Shown here: positions 17,687 through 25,911 of the stretch, piece after piece
Position numbering within the stretch: the first letter of the stretch is position 1
Layout of the letters: each line of letters begins with the position of its first letter
NCBI RefSeq assembly: GCF_009930795.1
Contig: NZ_CP017146.1
Location: 124,001-188,000, forward strand
Origin: Marisediminicola antarctica
Lineage (GTDB): Bacteria > Actinomycetota > Actinomycetes > Actinomycetales > Microbacteriaceae
Reading direction: 5' to 3'
DNA: 64,000 nucleotides
Program-made: the position numbers and the translations under genes
The notes under the pieces: generated by a model
Databases searched by the model: none
Told to the model about the DNA's origin: nothing
What the model saw: the letters and a program-made list of their open reading frames with translations, nothing else

Positions 17687-19543
17687 TCAGGAGCCGGCCC
17701 GCACCTGCTCCCGGTACAGGCCCGAATAGACGCCGCCGAGTGCCATGAGATCGTCATGGGTGCCTCGCTCGACGATGCGCCCCGCATCCACCACGAAGAT
17801 CACGTCGGCGCCCACAATCGTCGACAGTCGGTGAGCGATCGCGATCGTCGTCCGTCCCCGCGCGGCGGCGTCGAGCGCCGACTGCACGACCCGCTCCGAG
17901 ATCGAGTCCAGCGCGCTCGTCGCCTCATCGAGGATGAGCACAGCCGGGTCCTTGAGCAGCACTCGGGCGATAGCGATGCGCTGCTTCTCGCCGCCGGACA
18001 GGCGGTACCCGCGCTCGCCCACGACGGTGTCGTAGCCCGCGGGGAACGAGGCGATGGTCTCGTGGATGTTCGCGGCCCGGGCGGCCGCCTCGATCTCGCC
18101 CCCGCTCGCGTCCGGCTTCGCATACCGCAGGTTCTCGCCGATGGTCGCGTGGAAAAGGTAGGTCTCCTGGCTCACGATGCCGATGTGCGCGACGAGCGAT
18201 TCCTGCTCGAGTTCGCGCACGTCGTCGCCAGCGAACAGGATGCGGCCGGAACTCACGGCGTGGAAGCGCGGAATCAGGTACGACACCGTCGTCTTGCCCG
18301 CCCCCGACGGCCCGACGAACGCGGCGTACTGGCCCGGCTCGATCGCGAACGACATCCCCTTCAGTGTCGCCGGGGTATCAGCCGGCGAGTCCGGGTAGGC
18401 GAACACGACGTCGTCGAATACGACCCGTCCGAGCCCGGAGTCGTTGACCGGCCGCGCGCCCTCCCGATCGGTGATGGCGGGCTTCAGGTCGAGGTAATCG
18501 AAGATGCGCGCGAAGAGCGCCTGCGAGGTCTGCAGGTCGAGGGCCACACGCATGAGCCCCAGAAGGGGCCACATGAGCCGAGCCTGCACCGTCGTAAAGG
18601 CGACGATCGTTCCCGCGGTGATGGGCACATCGCCGAGGATCAGGAAGGCCGAGACGAGGTAGACGATTGCCGGGATGATGGCAAGGAAGATCTGCACGGT
18701 CGCGAAGAACCACTGGCCGCTCATCTGCAGCCGCACCTGGAGGCCTACCTGGGTGTCGTTCTCGGCGCTGTACCGTCCGGTCTCCGCCCTCTGCTGGTTG
18801 AAGCTCTTGGCGAGCAGGATGCCGGAGACCGACAGCGTCTCCTGGGTGATCGCGGTCATGTCGCTGAGCGACTCCTGCGTCTTGGTCGCGATGCGGGCGC
18901 GCACCTGGCCGACACGGCGCTGAGCGATCACGAGGATCGGCATCAGAATCACGGCCACGATCGTGAGCTGCCACGACAGCAGGAGCATGGAGATGAAGGC
19001 CGCGATGACAGTGACGGTGTTGCCCAGGACGCTCGACACGGTGTTGGTGAGAACCCCGGCGACGCCACCGACATCGTTCTGCAGTCTCGACTGGATCGCC
19101 CCGGTCTTGGTTTTGGTGAAGAACGCGAGCTCCATCCGCTGGAGGTGCTCGAACAGGCGGATGCGCAGTGCTCCCATGACCTTGTTGCCCACCGTCGCGG
19201 TGAGCCAGGTCTGCCAGACCCCGAGTCCGGCGCTGACGATGAAGATTGCGACCATGAGGCCCACGACCTCGGCCAGCAGCGGCACATCCGGCCCCTGCCC
19301 CGGCGGGAAGAGCCCCTGATCGAAGGCGACCTTCGTCAGCAGCGGCGGAAGCACGGTGAGGCCGGCGCCGACCACCACAAGGACGACCGTGAGGATGAGG
19401 GTGCTTTTGTGCGGTGCGAACAGGTCTCCGACGCGGCGGAGCAGGTCGGGAACGCTCGGGGCTCCCTCGTTCTCCTTGCGCTGGGCCGACGCGTCGCCGC
19501 CACCCATCATGCGGCCGCCTCGGCCGCGCTGCATTGTGCTCAC
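17687..19543 (-). CDS. ABC exporter, fused permease and ATPase
   Basis: 618-residue half-transporter of the multidrug/lipid export type (MsbA/LmrA-like). Residues about 45-330 form a six-helix membrane domain. The ATPase part has Walker A GPSGAGKTTVSYLI near 405, signature YRLSGGEKQRIAIARVLL, Walker B AVLILDEATSALD, and the H-loop AHRLS. The N-terminus is Gly/Arg/Met-rich (RGRGGRMMGGGD). Starts with GTG; ATG at 19534 is an alternative. Monocistronic on the minus strand. Substrate unknown; it would act as a homodimer since no partner gene is adjacent. Confidence 0.9.
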   Translation of the reverse strand: MSTMQRGRGGRMMGGGDASAQRKENEGAPSVPDLLRRVGDLFAPHKSTLILTVVLVVVGAGLTVLPPLLTKVAFDQGLFPPGQGPDVPLLAEVVGLMVAIFIVSAGLGVWQTWLTATVGNKVMGALRIRLFEHLQRMELAFFTKTKTGAIQSRLQNDVGGVAGVLTNTVSSVLGNTVTVIAAFISMLLLSWQLTIVAVILMPILVIAQRRVGQVRARIATKTQESLSDMTAITQETLSVSGILLAKSFNQQRAETGRYSAENDTQVGLQVRLQMSGQWFFATVQIFLAIIPAIVYLVSAFLILGDVPITAGTIVAFTTVQARLMWPLLGLMRVALDLQTSQALFARIFDYLDLKPAITDREGARPVNDSGLGRVVFDDVVFAYPDSPADTPATLKGMSFAIEPGQYAAFVGPSGAGKTTVSYLIPRFHAVSSGRILFAGDDVRELEQESLVAHIGIVSQETYLFHATIGENLRYAKPDASGGEIEAAARAANIHETIASFPAGYDTVVGERGYRLSGGEKQRIAIARVLLKDPAVLILDEATSALDSISERVVQSALDAAARGRTTIAIAHRLSTIVGADVIFVVDAGRIVERGTHDDLMALGGVYSGLYREQVRAGS

Positions 19544-19583
19544 TGCATTACTTTACGTCTCGTCAGATGGGGGTTAACCGCGA

Positions 19584-19621
19584 CCGCGGCCGCGGCACCC
19601 GGTGAGGTGACGCGGCCGCGG
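19584..19621 (-). terminator. Hairpin after the alpha-glucoside transporter genes
   Basis: An 11-bp GC-only stem (CCGCGGCCGCG with CGCGGCCGCGG) and 16-base loop lies 25 bases past the last permease stop. No U-tract; probably a weak or factor-aided terminator. Confidence 0.45.
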
Positions 19622-19645
19622 CCGGCGTGTGTTCGAGCGCTCCGA

Positions 19646-20590
19646 CTACCCCTTCGTCGAGCCGGCCAGCAGCCCGCGCACGAAGTAGCGCTGCAGGCTG
19701 AAGAACACGATGAGCGGGATGATCAGCGAGATGAACGCCGCTGCGGGCAGGCGCTCCGCGTTGCGACCGAAGTTGCCGACGAGCTCCGCGAGTCTCTGAG
19801 TGAGAGGTGCGACGTCGACGGTGCCTCCGGAGAACACGAGGGCGATCAGCAGGTCGTTCCAGACCCAGAGGAACTGGAAGATTCCGATGCTCGCGAGGGC
19901 GGGCATCGACAGCGGCAGGATGATCCGGAAGAAGATCTGTGTGTGGTTCGCGCCGTCGACGCGCGCTGCCTCGATCACCTCGCCCGGGATCTCCGCGATG
20001 AAGTTGTGGAGCAGGAAGATCGTCAGCGGGAGGCCGAAGATCGTGTGCGCGATCCAGACCGCAGGGAACGTTCCGCTGATCCCGAGCACCTGGGAGAAGA
20101 TCTGGAGCAGCGGGATGAGCGCCATCTGCAGCGGCACGATCTGCAGCGCGAAGATCAGCACGAAGATGGCTCCGCTGCCCTTGAACTTGATCCAGGCGAA
20201 CCCGTATGCGGCCATCGTCGCGAGGGCGATCGGGAACAGCGTCGCGGGGATCGAGATGACGAGCGAGTTGATGAAGTAGGAGCTCAGGTTCGCGCTCGAT
20301 GCCCCACTCTCGAACAGAACGTCGGCGTAGTTCTCGAGGCTGAAGCTCGGGTTCGTGAACACGGTCCACCAGCCGGTTGTCCGGATCTGCTCGGCGGGAC
20401 GGAACGACGACACAAACAGCCCGAAGGTCGGGATGGTCCAGAGGGTCGCGATGATGATCGCGGCGATCGTGGCACCGCGCGAGGTCAGCCGCTGCTTGAC
20501 CCTGTCGGCCTTCGGGACCTTCCGCGGCCGCAGCGTGTTCTTCTGGCCGAGGGGACGATCCAGCTTGTCCTCGGCTTCTTTGACGCTCAT
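19646..20590 (-). CDS. CUT1 alpha-glucoside ABC permease (AglG-like)
   Basis: 314 residues, MalG-type inner-membrane subunit. A charged cytoplasmic start (MSVKEAEDKLDRPLGQKNTLRP) precedes six membrane segments from about residue 38. The EAA loop, which docks the ATPase, is visible as EIPGEVIEAARVDGANHTQIFFRIILPLS. Overlaps the preceding permease gene by ATGA. No ATPase gene is in this cluster, so a shared MsmK/MalK-type ATPase encoded elsewhere must energise it; this is common in actinobacteria. Confidence 0.9.
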   Translation of the reverse strand: MSVKEAEDKLDRPLGQKNTLRPRKVPKADRVKQRLTSRGATIAAIIIATLWTIPTFGLFVSSFRPAEQIRTTGWWTVFTNPSFSLENYADVLFESGASSANLSSYFINSLVISIPATLFPIALATMAAYGFAWIKFKGSGAIFVLIFALQIVPLQMALIPLLQIFSQVLGISGTFPAVWIAHTIFGLPLTIFLLHNFIAEIPGEVIEAARVDGANHTQIFFRIILPLSMPALASIGIFQFLWVWNDLLIALVFSGGTVDVAPLTQRLAELVGNFGRNAERLPAAAFISLIIPLIVFFSLQRYFVRGLLAGSTKG

Positions 20591-21624
20591 CGGATCTCCC
20601 TCTGCTTGCGCATCGACCGGACGTTGTAGATGACGATGGGCATCACCATGATGAAGAGCACCACCGCGAGCGCGGAGCCCTGTCCGAACTCGCCGCGGTT
20701 GAACGCCTGGGTGTACATCTCGTTGGCGATGACGCTCGTGTCGAACTGACCGCCGGTCATGGTGCGCACAATATCGAAGACCTTCAGGGTGGCGATCGTG
20801 ATGGTCGTGACGACCACGATGAGAGTGCCACGGATCGCCGGGATGGTGACGTTGCGGAACTGCTGCCAGGCGTTGGCGCCGTCGAGCTTCGCGGCCTCGA
20901 TGATCTCCAGGGGTACACCCTTGATGGCCGCGGACAGCAGCACCATGGCGAAACCGGTCTGGATCCAGACCATGACGACGATGAGGAACAGCGTGTTGAA
21001 CGGGCTGTTGATGAGGAACTGCTGCGGCTCACCGCCGAACCAGACGAGGAGCTGGTTGAGGATACCGATCTGCTCGAATCCCTCGGCCCGATACTCGTAG
21101 ACGAAGCGCCAGATGATGCCGGCTCCGACGAACGAGATGGCCATCGGCATGAACACCAGGGACTTGAGCACCTTCTCGCCCGCCGACTTGTCAATGAACA
21201 CCGCGTAGGCGAGGCCCACGGCGGTTGACAGGAGCGGGACGAGCGCGACCCAGATGAGTGTGTTGATCAGTGTCGTGATGATCGTCGGCTGGGTGAACAT
21301 CCAGACGAAGTTGTCGATGCCGACGAAGTCGCCCCCGCGGTTGGTGAAGGCGAGCAGTGTGGTGCGGATGGCGGGGTAGATGAGGCCGACGGCGAGCAGG
21401 GCCAACGCCGGTAAGACGAAGGCGAACACCTGCACGACGTCGCGGCCGCGCTTCGGTGCGCGGTCGGCGAGGAAGAGGATGAGACCGACGACGGCTGCGA
21501 AGGCGGCGAGCCCGACGATCATGAGACCGAATTTCTCGGTGATGTCGCCGAGGATTCCACCCCGGCTGAGGGGCAAGAGGCCCACGTTCGCGAGCACCTC
21601 GCTATGCACTATCGACGTTGACAT
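20587..21624 (-). CDS. CUT1 alpha-glucoside ABC permease (AglF-like)
   Basis: 345-residue MalF-type permease with about eight membrane segments and the EAA loop VPLEIIEAAKLDGANAWQQFRNVTIPAI. The long N-terminal region with two extra helices and the DKSAGEKVLKSLVFMPMAISFVGAGIIWRF stretch resembles the AglF group. RBS GGAGGTACCTGC before ATG. Second gene of the binding protein-AglF-AglG operon, beyond an intergenic stem-loop. Confidence 0.9.
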   Translation of the reverse strand: MSTSIVHSEVLANVGLLPLSRGGILGDITEKFGLMIVGLAAFAAVVGLILFLADRAPKRGRDVVQVFAFVLPALALLAVGLIYPAIRTTLLAFTNRGGDFVGIDNFVWMFTQPTIITTLINTLIWVALVPLLSTAVGLAYAVFIDKSAGEKVLKSLVFMPMAISFVGAGIIWRFVYEYRAEGFEQIGILNQLLVWFGGEPQQFLINSPFNTLFLIVVMVWIQTGFAMVLLSAAIKGVPLEIIEAAKLDGANAWQQFRNVTIPAIRGTLIVVVTTITIATLKVFDIVRTMTGGQFDTSVIANEMYTQAFNRGEFGQGSALAVVLFIMVMPIVIYNVRSMRKQREIR

Positions 21625-21661
21625 GCAGGTACCTCCGTTGGTTTGTATTCACGTTATCCGA

Positions 21662-21699
21662 AACCTGGCCCACCGAGGAAGATCTCGATGGGCCAGGTT
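21662..21699 (-). terminator. Stem-loop between binding protein and permease genes
   Basis: AACCTGGCCCA pairs with TGGGCCAGGTT (11 bp, 16-base loop) 21 bases after the binding-protein stop. Like the loop in the CUT2 operon, it probably stabilises or partly terminates the binding-protein mRNA. Confidence 0.6.
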
Positions 21700-21720
21700 C
21701 GGGCTACTTCATTGGCGCAC

Positions 21721-23073
21721 TTACGGGTAGGTGCTGTCGATGAAGGTCAGGACTTCGTCGGTGCTTCTGGTTCCGGAGACCCAGTCGACCATGCCGGTCC
21801 AGAACGAGCTCGTGCCGACTGCCGCCGGCATGAGGTCGGATGCATCGAACGCGAAGGTGGTGTCCTCGCCCTGCAGGATTTCGATCGACGCCTTGCCGAG
21901 TTCCGATCCGGCAAGCTCCGGGTCGAGTCCCTTGTTGGCGCTGATCACTCCGCCGAGCTCGACGCGGTTGTTCGCCCAGGTGTCGGACGACATGTACGTC
22001 TGAACAGCCTGAACGGCCTCGGAGTCGCTGAAGGCAGCGACGAACTCGCCACCACCGGTGACCGAGTCACCGGCACTTTCGTCGATCTTCGGGGTGATGA
22101 ACGCCCAGATGTCGCCATCGGGAGAAACGGTCGTGCCCTCGGGCCACTGTGCTTCATAGAACGAGGCCTGGTGGTGCAGCGAGCAGTTACCGTCGAGAAT
22201 CGGCAGCGCGGCGTCGTTGAAGGTGGTCGACACGATGGAGTTGACCCCGCCGAATCCGCCGTTCACGTAGTCCTCGTTGAGCAGGATGTCGCCAACGCGG
22301 TCAAAGGCGCTCTTGATCTCGGGGTCGGAGAACTTGACCTCTCCCGCTACCCACTGGTTGTAGACCTCGGGGCCGGACTCGCGAAGAACCACGTCTTCGA
22401 TCCAGTCGGTTCCCGGCCATCCGGTGGCGTCGCCCGAGCCGAAGCCGACGCACCAGGGGCGGTAGGTCGCTGTGCTCTCCTCGGCCATGGTCGCCGTGAG
22501 CTCCATCATCTCGTCCCACGTCTCGGGAACTTCATAGCCCTTGGCTTCGAAGTCCGAGGGCGAGTACCAGACCCAGCCCTTGACGCTCGCCATCAGCGGA
22601 GCCGCATAGAACGTGTCATCGACGGTTCCGTAGCCCTTCCAGTCCTCGGACCAGAACTCGTCGACGTTGGCCTCGACCGACTCCGGTGCGGGAAGCACGT
22701 AGCCGTCGTTGATGAGGCGCTGGAGCAGACCGGGCTGCGGGATGATCATCAGGTCGGGAGCGTCACCGGCAGCGGCGCGCACGTTGATCTGAGTTTCCGC
22801 CTCCTGGGTGCCCACGAAGTCGATGGTGATGCCGGTGCAGGACTCGAAGTCCGCCCAGCTCTGGACCAGCTGATCGGCCTCGACGTCGACGATGGTCGAG
22901 TAGACCTCGACCGATTCGCCCTCGAAGGTTCCGTAGTCCTCGTACGGCCCACAGTCGGCATCGGAGGCGGCCGGGCCGCCGTCGTCGGTTCCGGTACAGC
23001 CGGCGAGCACGAGGCCCATTACTCCGGCGGCGGCGATTGGCAGGAGCAAGCGGCGATGCAAGGTTGAGCTCAT
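21721..23073 (-). CDS. Alpha-glucoside-type ABC substrate-binding lipoprotein (AglE-like)
   Basis: Family 1 extracellular solute-binding protein, 450 residues from the ATG at 23073, which follows an ideal GAGGAGG. The lipobox LVLAGCTG puts the acylated Cys near residue 25, then a Gly/Asp linker. The body (GESVEVYSTIVDVEADQLVQSWADFESCTGITIDFVGTQEAETQINVR) resembles alpha-glucoside (AglE) binding proteins. A longer in-frame reading from 23193 lacks a signal peptide and runs through the promoter, so I rejected it. First gene of the operon, divergent from a LacI regulator with shared operators. Substrate is inferred. Confidence 0.9.
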   Translation of the reverse strand: MSSTLHRRLLLPIAAAGVMGLVLAGCTGTDDGGPAASDADCGPYEDYGTFEGESVEVYSTIVDVEADQLVQSWADFESCTGITIDFVGTQEAETQINVRAAAGDAPDLMIIPQPGLLQRLINDGYVLPAPESVEANVDEFWSEDWKGYGTVDDTFYAAPLMASVKGWVWYSPSDFEAKGYEVPETWDEMMELTATMAEESTATYRPWCVGFGSGDATGWPGTDWIEDVVLRESGPEVYNQWVAGEVKFSDPEIKSAFDRVGDILLNEDYVNGGFGGVNSIVSTTFNDAALPILDGNCSLHHQASFYEAQWPEGTTVSPDGDIWAFITPKIDESAGDSVTGGGEFVAAFSDSEAVQAVQTYMSSDTWANNRVELGGVISANKGLDPELAGSELGKASIEILQGEDTTFAFDASDLMPAAVGTSSFWTGMVDWVSGTRSTDEVLTFIDSTYP

Positions 23074-23172
23074 GTTTTTCCTCCTCGTTGAGGTCGGCCG
23101 CGTCTCGGAAGCACAGGACGCGGGATTGGTGTCTGGATGTGGAACGGATGTGACTTCTCGGCGTTGCGGCAA

Positions 23173-23191
23173 AGGGTAGGGAAACGGTTCC
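23173..23191 (-). promoter_or_regulatory. Operator and -10 of the alpha-glucoside transporter operon
   Basis: The near-palindrome GGAAACGGTTCC (23180-23191) lies just upstream of TACCCT (23173-23178) on the minus strand, so a bound repressor would occupy the promoter spacer. It matches the second site beside the LacI gene. Confidence 0.65.
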
Positions 23192-23324
23192 ATAATCGAC
23201 GCTATGGCACCCCACGCCGCGGCGCAACAACTGTTCCACAGCGAAATCTAACGATTGGGGCACGGCTGGAAAATGGCTGGGAGAGTTTCGATAGCCTGTT
23301 TCACCAGGATTGAGCACGAGAATC

Positions 23325-23362
23325 TGGAACCGATTCCACACCGGTCGAATCCCGGTTAGTAT
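23325..23362 (+). promoter_or_regulatory. Operator and -10 of the agl-type LacI gene
   Basis: TGGAA-CCGA-TTCCA (23325-23338) overlaps the -35 region of a plus-strand promoter with TAGTAT (23357-23362). Shared core with the other site is GGAAMCGRTTCC. This indicates autoregulation. Confidence 0.65.
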
Positions 23363-23396
23363 TCCAGCCAGACCTAACCCAATGGAGGGAGTGGAG

Positions 23397-24416
23397 GTGA
23401 GCGCGCTTGCAGATGTCGCCCGCATGGCGGGAGTGTCGAAGTCCACCGCCTCCAGGGCGCTGAGCGGCGCCGGCTATGTCGCCCTCCCCACGAGGGAGCG
23501 GGTGGAGCGCGCGGCCTCGGCGATCGGCTATGTCGCCTCCTCGAACGCGGCGAGCCTCGTGACCGGCCAGACCCGCAATGTGGGCGTTGTCATTCCCTTC
23601 ATCAACCGGTGGTTCTTCGCGGAAGTGCTCGAAGGAATCGAGTCCACGCTCATCGGCGCCGGCTACGACCTCACCCTGTACCGCCTCAGCAGCGATCCGG
23701 ACCAACGTCGTCGTGTGTTCGACTACTTCCTGGTTCGCAAGCGCGTGGACGCGGTGATCGCAATTGGGATCGAGCTCGACCCGTCGGAGATCGGGCTGCT
23801 GCGCTCGCTCGGCAAGCCCATCGTCGGCCTCGGCGGCCCCATCGACGGGATGTCCACGCTCAGCATCGACGACGTGGAGGCGGCCCGGTTGGCGACCGAG
23901 CACCTCATCAGCCTCGGCCACCGCCGCATCATGCACCTCGGTGGCGATCAATTCGAGCAGATGGACTTCCGGGTGCACGCCCAGCGTCTGACAGGATTCC
24001 GTCTCGCGATGGATGAGGCCGGGATCGAACGGGGGGACGACTTCCGCGCCGTTCCGTTCTCGGTTCCCGGCGGCTATAGGGCCGCCCGGCAGCTGCTCTC
24101 CGACCCGCGCCTGCGACCGACGGCGATCATGGCCGGATGCGACGAGATCGCGATCGGGGTCATCATCGCCGCGCGAGAGCTCGGTCTCGACGTGCCGAGG
24201 CAGCTCTCGGTGATCGGCATCGATGACCATGACCTCGCTGCCATGTTCGGTCTCACGACGTTGCGTCAGGAGCCGTGCCGGCAGGGAGCCCGCGCGGTCG
24301 AGCTGGTGATGCGCGAGCTCTCGATCTCGGGTGATCCAGCCGCCATCGAGCGAGTGACCGTGCCTCTCGCTTTCGTGGCCCGGCACAGCACCACTGCACC
24401 GCCTCACCCGGGCTAG
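23397..24416 (+). CDS. LacI-family regulator of the alpha-glucoside transporter
   Basis: About 339 residues. The helix-turn-helix ALADVARMAGVSKSTASRALSG begins at residue 3 and is followed by the hinge VASSNAASLVTGQTRNVGVVIPF and a sugar-binding domain. I favour the GTG at 23397, seven bases after GGAGGG; the ATG at 23382 would add five residues. Divergent from the binding-protein operon, with GGAAMCGRTTCC operators on both sides of the intergenic region. It is closely similar to the LacI protein at 50698-51717, including NRWFF and RRVFDYFLVRKRVDAVIAI, so the two are paralogues. Confidence 0.9.
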   Translation: MSALADVARMAGVSKSTASRALSGAGYVALPTRERVERAASAIGYVASSNAASLVTGQTRNVGVVIPFINRWFFAEVLEGIESTLIGAGYDLTLYRLSSDPDQRRRVFDYFLVRKRVDAVIAIGIELDPSEIGLLRSLGKPIVGLGGPIDGMSTLSIDDVEAARLATEHLISLGHRRIMHLGGDQFEQMDFRVHAQRLTGFRLAMDEAGIERGDDFRAVPFSVPGGYRAARQLLSDPRLRPTAIMAGCDEIAIGVIIAARELGLDVPRQLSVIGIDDHDLAAMFGLTTLRQEPCRQGARAVELVMRELSISGDPAAIERVTVPLAFVARHSTTAPPHPG

Positions 24417-24435
24417 GACGAGCATGGCAGGGATG

Positions 24436-24468
24436 GGCGGGTGCCTCCGGGATTTCGAAGCACCCGCC
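24436..24468 (+). terminator. Hairpin after the LacI gene
   Basis: GGCGGGTGC pairs with GCACCCGCC twenty bases after the stop codon. No U-tract. Beyond it, 24480-24639 holds no gene; a perfect TGTCTAGACA palindrome at 24519-24528 is the only pattern seen. Confidence 0.45.
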
Positions 24469-24639
24469 GCGTCCTGATGTGGTGCGAGAGAACCAGGTGG
24501 CTAGCCAGAGGGTAAGACTGTCTAGACACGAACGGGTAGGGCCGGACTTCTCCGACCCTCACCTACCGGCTGAATCTCTGTGGGGTGTCCTCATTATGGT
24601 GGACAAACGTCACGCCGTCCACCGACCCGCCACCACGCA

Positions 24640-24672
24640 AATAAGCCCCCGGCCAGAGGCCGAGGGCTTATT
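24640..24672 (-). terminator. Terminator of the rplJ-rplL operon
   Basis: AATAAGCCCCCGGCC and GGCCGAGGGCTTATT form a 15-bp stem with a three-base loop, with one mismatch. The A-rich foot gives the downstream U-run on the minus strand. Lies 28 bases after the rplL stop. Confidence 0.85.
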
Positions 24673-24699
24673 CGAGGTGCGCCGCCTGCGCGGCAGATG

Positions 24700-25080
24700 T
24701 TACTTGAGGGTGACGGTGGCGCCAGCTGCTTCGAGCTGAGCCTTCGCCTTCTCGGCGGTCTCCTTGTTTGCACCTTCGAGGACGACGCCGGGGGCACCAT
24801 CGACGACGGCCTTCGCCTCGCCGAGGCCGAGGCTCGTGAGCGCGCGAACCTCCTTGATGACCTGAATCTTCTTGTCACCGACGGACTCGAGGACGACGTC
24901 GAAGGAGTCCTTCTCTTCGACCTCTTCGACGGGAGCGGCGCCACCGACGGCAGCAGCGGCGACGGGAGCCGCAGCGGTGACCTCGAAGACCTCTTCGAAC
25001 TTCTTGACGAAGTCGCTCAGCTCGATGAGCGTGAGCTCCTTGAATGCTTCGATGAGTTCGTCATTTGAAAGCTTTGCCAT
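24700..25080 (-). CDS. rplL: Ribosomal protein L7/L12
   Basis: 126-residue stalk protein that recruits translation factors. The N-terminal dimerisation part ([32 protein letters not shown]) leads to an Ala-rich hinge (near 35-55) and the C-terminal domain with [52 protein letters not shown]. Second gene after rplJ under the L10 leader. Confidence 0.99.
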   Translation of the reverse strand: MAKLSNDELIEAFKELTLIELSDFVKKFEEVFEVTAAAPVAAAAVGGAAPVEEVEEKDSFDVVLESVGDKKIQVIKEVRALTSLGLGEAKAVVDGAPGVVLEGANKETAEKAKAQLEAAGATVTLK

Positions 25081-25142
25081 GATTATTCTCCTTAGTGGTT
25101 CTGTGATCGTTGCGGCCGCTTGGCCAAACCCGCGAGGGGTTC

Positions 25143-25658
25143 TTAGCTCGAGGACTCCTGCTTTTCACGCAGCGCGTCGACCGTGCGAACGGCCTTCGAC
25201 AGCGGTGCGTTGAACAGGTATGCCGCACCGAACAGCGACTGCTTGAAGGCGCCGGCCAGCTTGCCCAGCAACACCTCCCGGCTTTCGAGGTCGGCGAGCT
25301 TCATGACCTCTGCCTGGGTAAGAGCGTTACCGTCGAAGTAACCGTTCTTGACCACAAGCAGCGGGTTTGCCTTGGCAAAGTCACGCAGAGCCTTCGCGAC
25401 GGCGACGGTATCGCCGTGCACGAATGCGATCGCGGACGGCCCGGCGAGCTCATCGTCGAATGACGAGATGCCCACATTGTTGGCCGCGATCTTGGTCAGC
25501 GTGTTCTTCACCACGGCGTATGTTGCGTGCTCACTGATCGACTTCCGCAGCGTTTTCAGCTGGGCGACGGTGAGTCCGCGATACTCGGTGAGCAGGACAG
25601 CATTCGAGCTACGGAACTTCTCCGCAAGCTCGGCGACTGAAGCTTCCTTGTTCGCCAT
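25143..25658 (-). CDS. rplJ: Ribosomal protein L10
   Basis: 171 residues; anchors the L7/L12 dimers to the 50S subunit and, with them, binds its own mRNA leader to repress synthesis. Begins [38 protein letters not shown], typical of L10. RBS AAAGGAG. Cotranscribed with rplL, 62 bases downstream. Confidence 0.99.
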   Translation of the reverse strand: MANKEASVAELAEKFRSSNAVLLTEYRGLTVAQLKTLRKSISEHATYAVVKNTLTKIAANNVGISSFDDELAGPSAIAFVHGDTVAVAKALRDFAKANPLLVVKNGYFDGNALTQAEVMKLADLESREVLLGKLAGAFKQSLFGAAYLFNAPLSKAVRTVDALREKQESSS

Positions 25659-25689
25659 GGCACTCCTTTGATTGATTGTTTGCGCCGCG

Positions 25690-25860
25690 ACCGGGGCAGT
25701 GAATCAACAGGCTCGGCTCATGAAAAAAGCTCCGGCGCAAGCGCACGGAGCTGAAACCCTGGGGGAGACTTCTACACACACCTGCGCTGGCATTCGCTGA
25801 GCGAATCTTCGATCGGGTACCCGGTGATGGGCACGCCGACAACCTGCGGTCTTTGGCTTC
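25690..25860 (-). promoter_or_regulatory. L10 leader RNA with attenuator
   Basis: The untranslated region before rplJ carries the conserved leader core (minus strand AGACCGCAGGTTGTCGG near 25850-25833, and GCAGGTGTGTGTAGAAG near 25780), the binding site for the L10(L12)4 complex, plus the stem-loop CATTCGCTGAGCGAATC. The terminator at 25723-25751 follows inside the leader. A second hairpin is described separately at 25874-25907. Confidence 0.8.
25723..25751 (-). terminator. Attenuator terminator in the L10 leader
   Basis: On the minus strand GCTCCGTGCGCTTGCGCCGGAGC folds into a hairpin followed by six U residues. It lies 64 bases before the rplJ start, so transcription may be aborted here when L10-L12 is in excess. 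Confidence 0.8.
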
Positions 25861-25873
25861 TCTGAGGGTAGGG

Positions 25874-25907
25874 GATGCGGGCCCGATTGGCAAACCGGGC
25901 CCGCATC
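25874..25907 (-). terminator. Terminator of the NAD epimerase gene
   Basis: GATGCGGGCCCG pairs with CGGGCCCGCATC (12 bp, ten-base loop) four bases past the stop codon. It separates this gene from the L10 leader transcript. Confidence 0.75.
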
Positions 25908-25911
25908 GGCG

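Noticed and set aside
17672-20629. A 985-codon plus-strand ORF antisense to the ABC exporter and agl permease genes
   Set aside because: It mirrors three well-supported minus-strand genes, is rich in Arg, Asp, Glu and His, and has no domain; a high-GC shadow frame.
21721-23193. Longer version of the agl-type binding protein
   Set aside because: The extra 40 codons run through the operator and -10 and would place the signal peptide internally.
8-24425. Other long antisense ORFs over xylA, the ara operon, LacI genes and binding-protein genes
   Set aside because: Composition is dominated by Arg/Ala/Asp/Val from complementing GC-rich codons, and the opposite strand codes for recognised enzymes.
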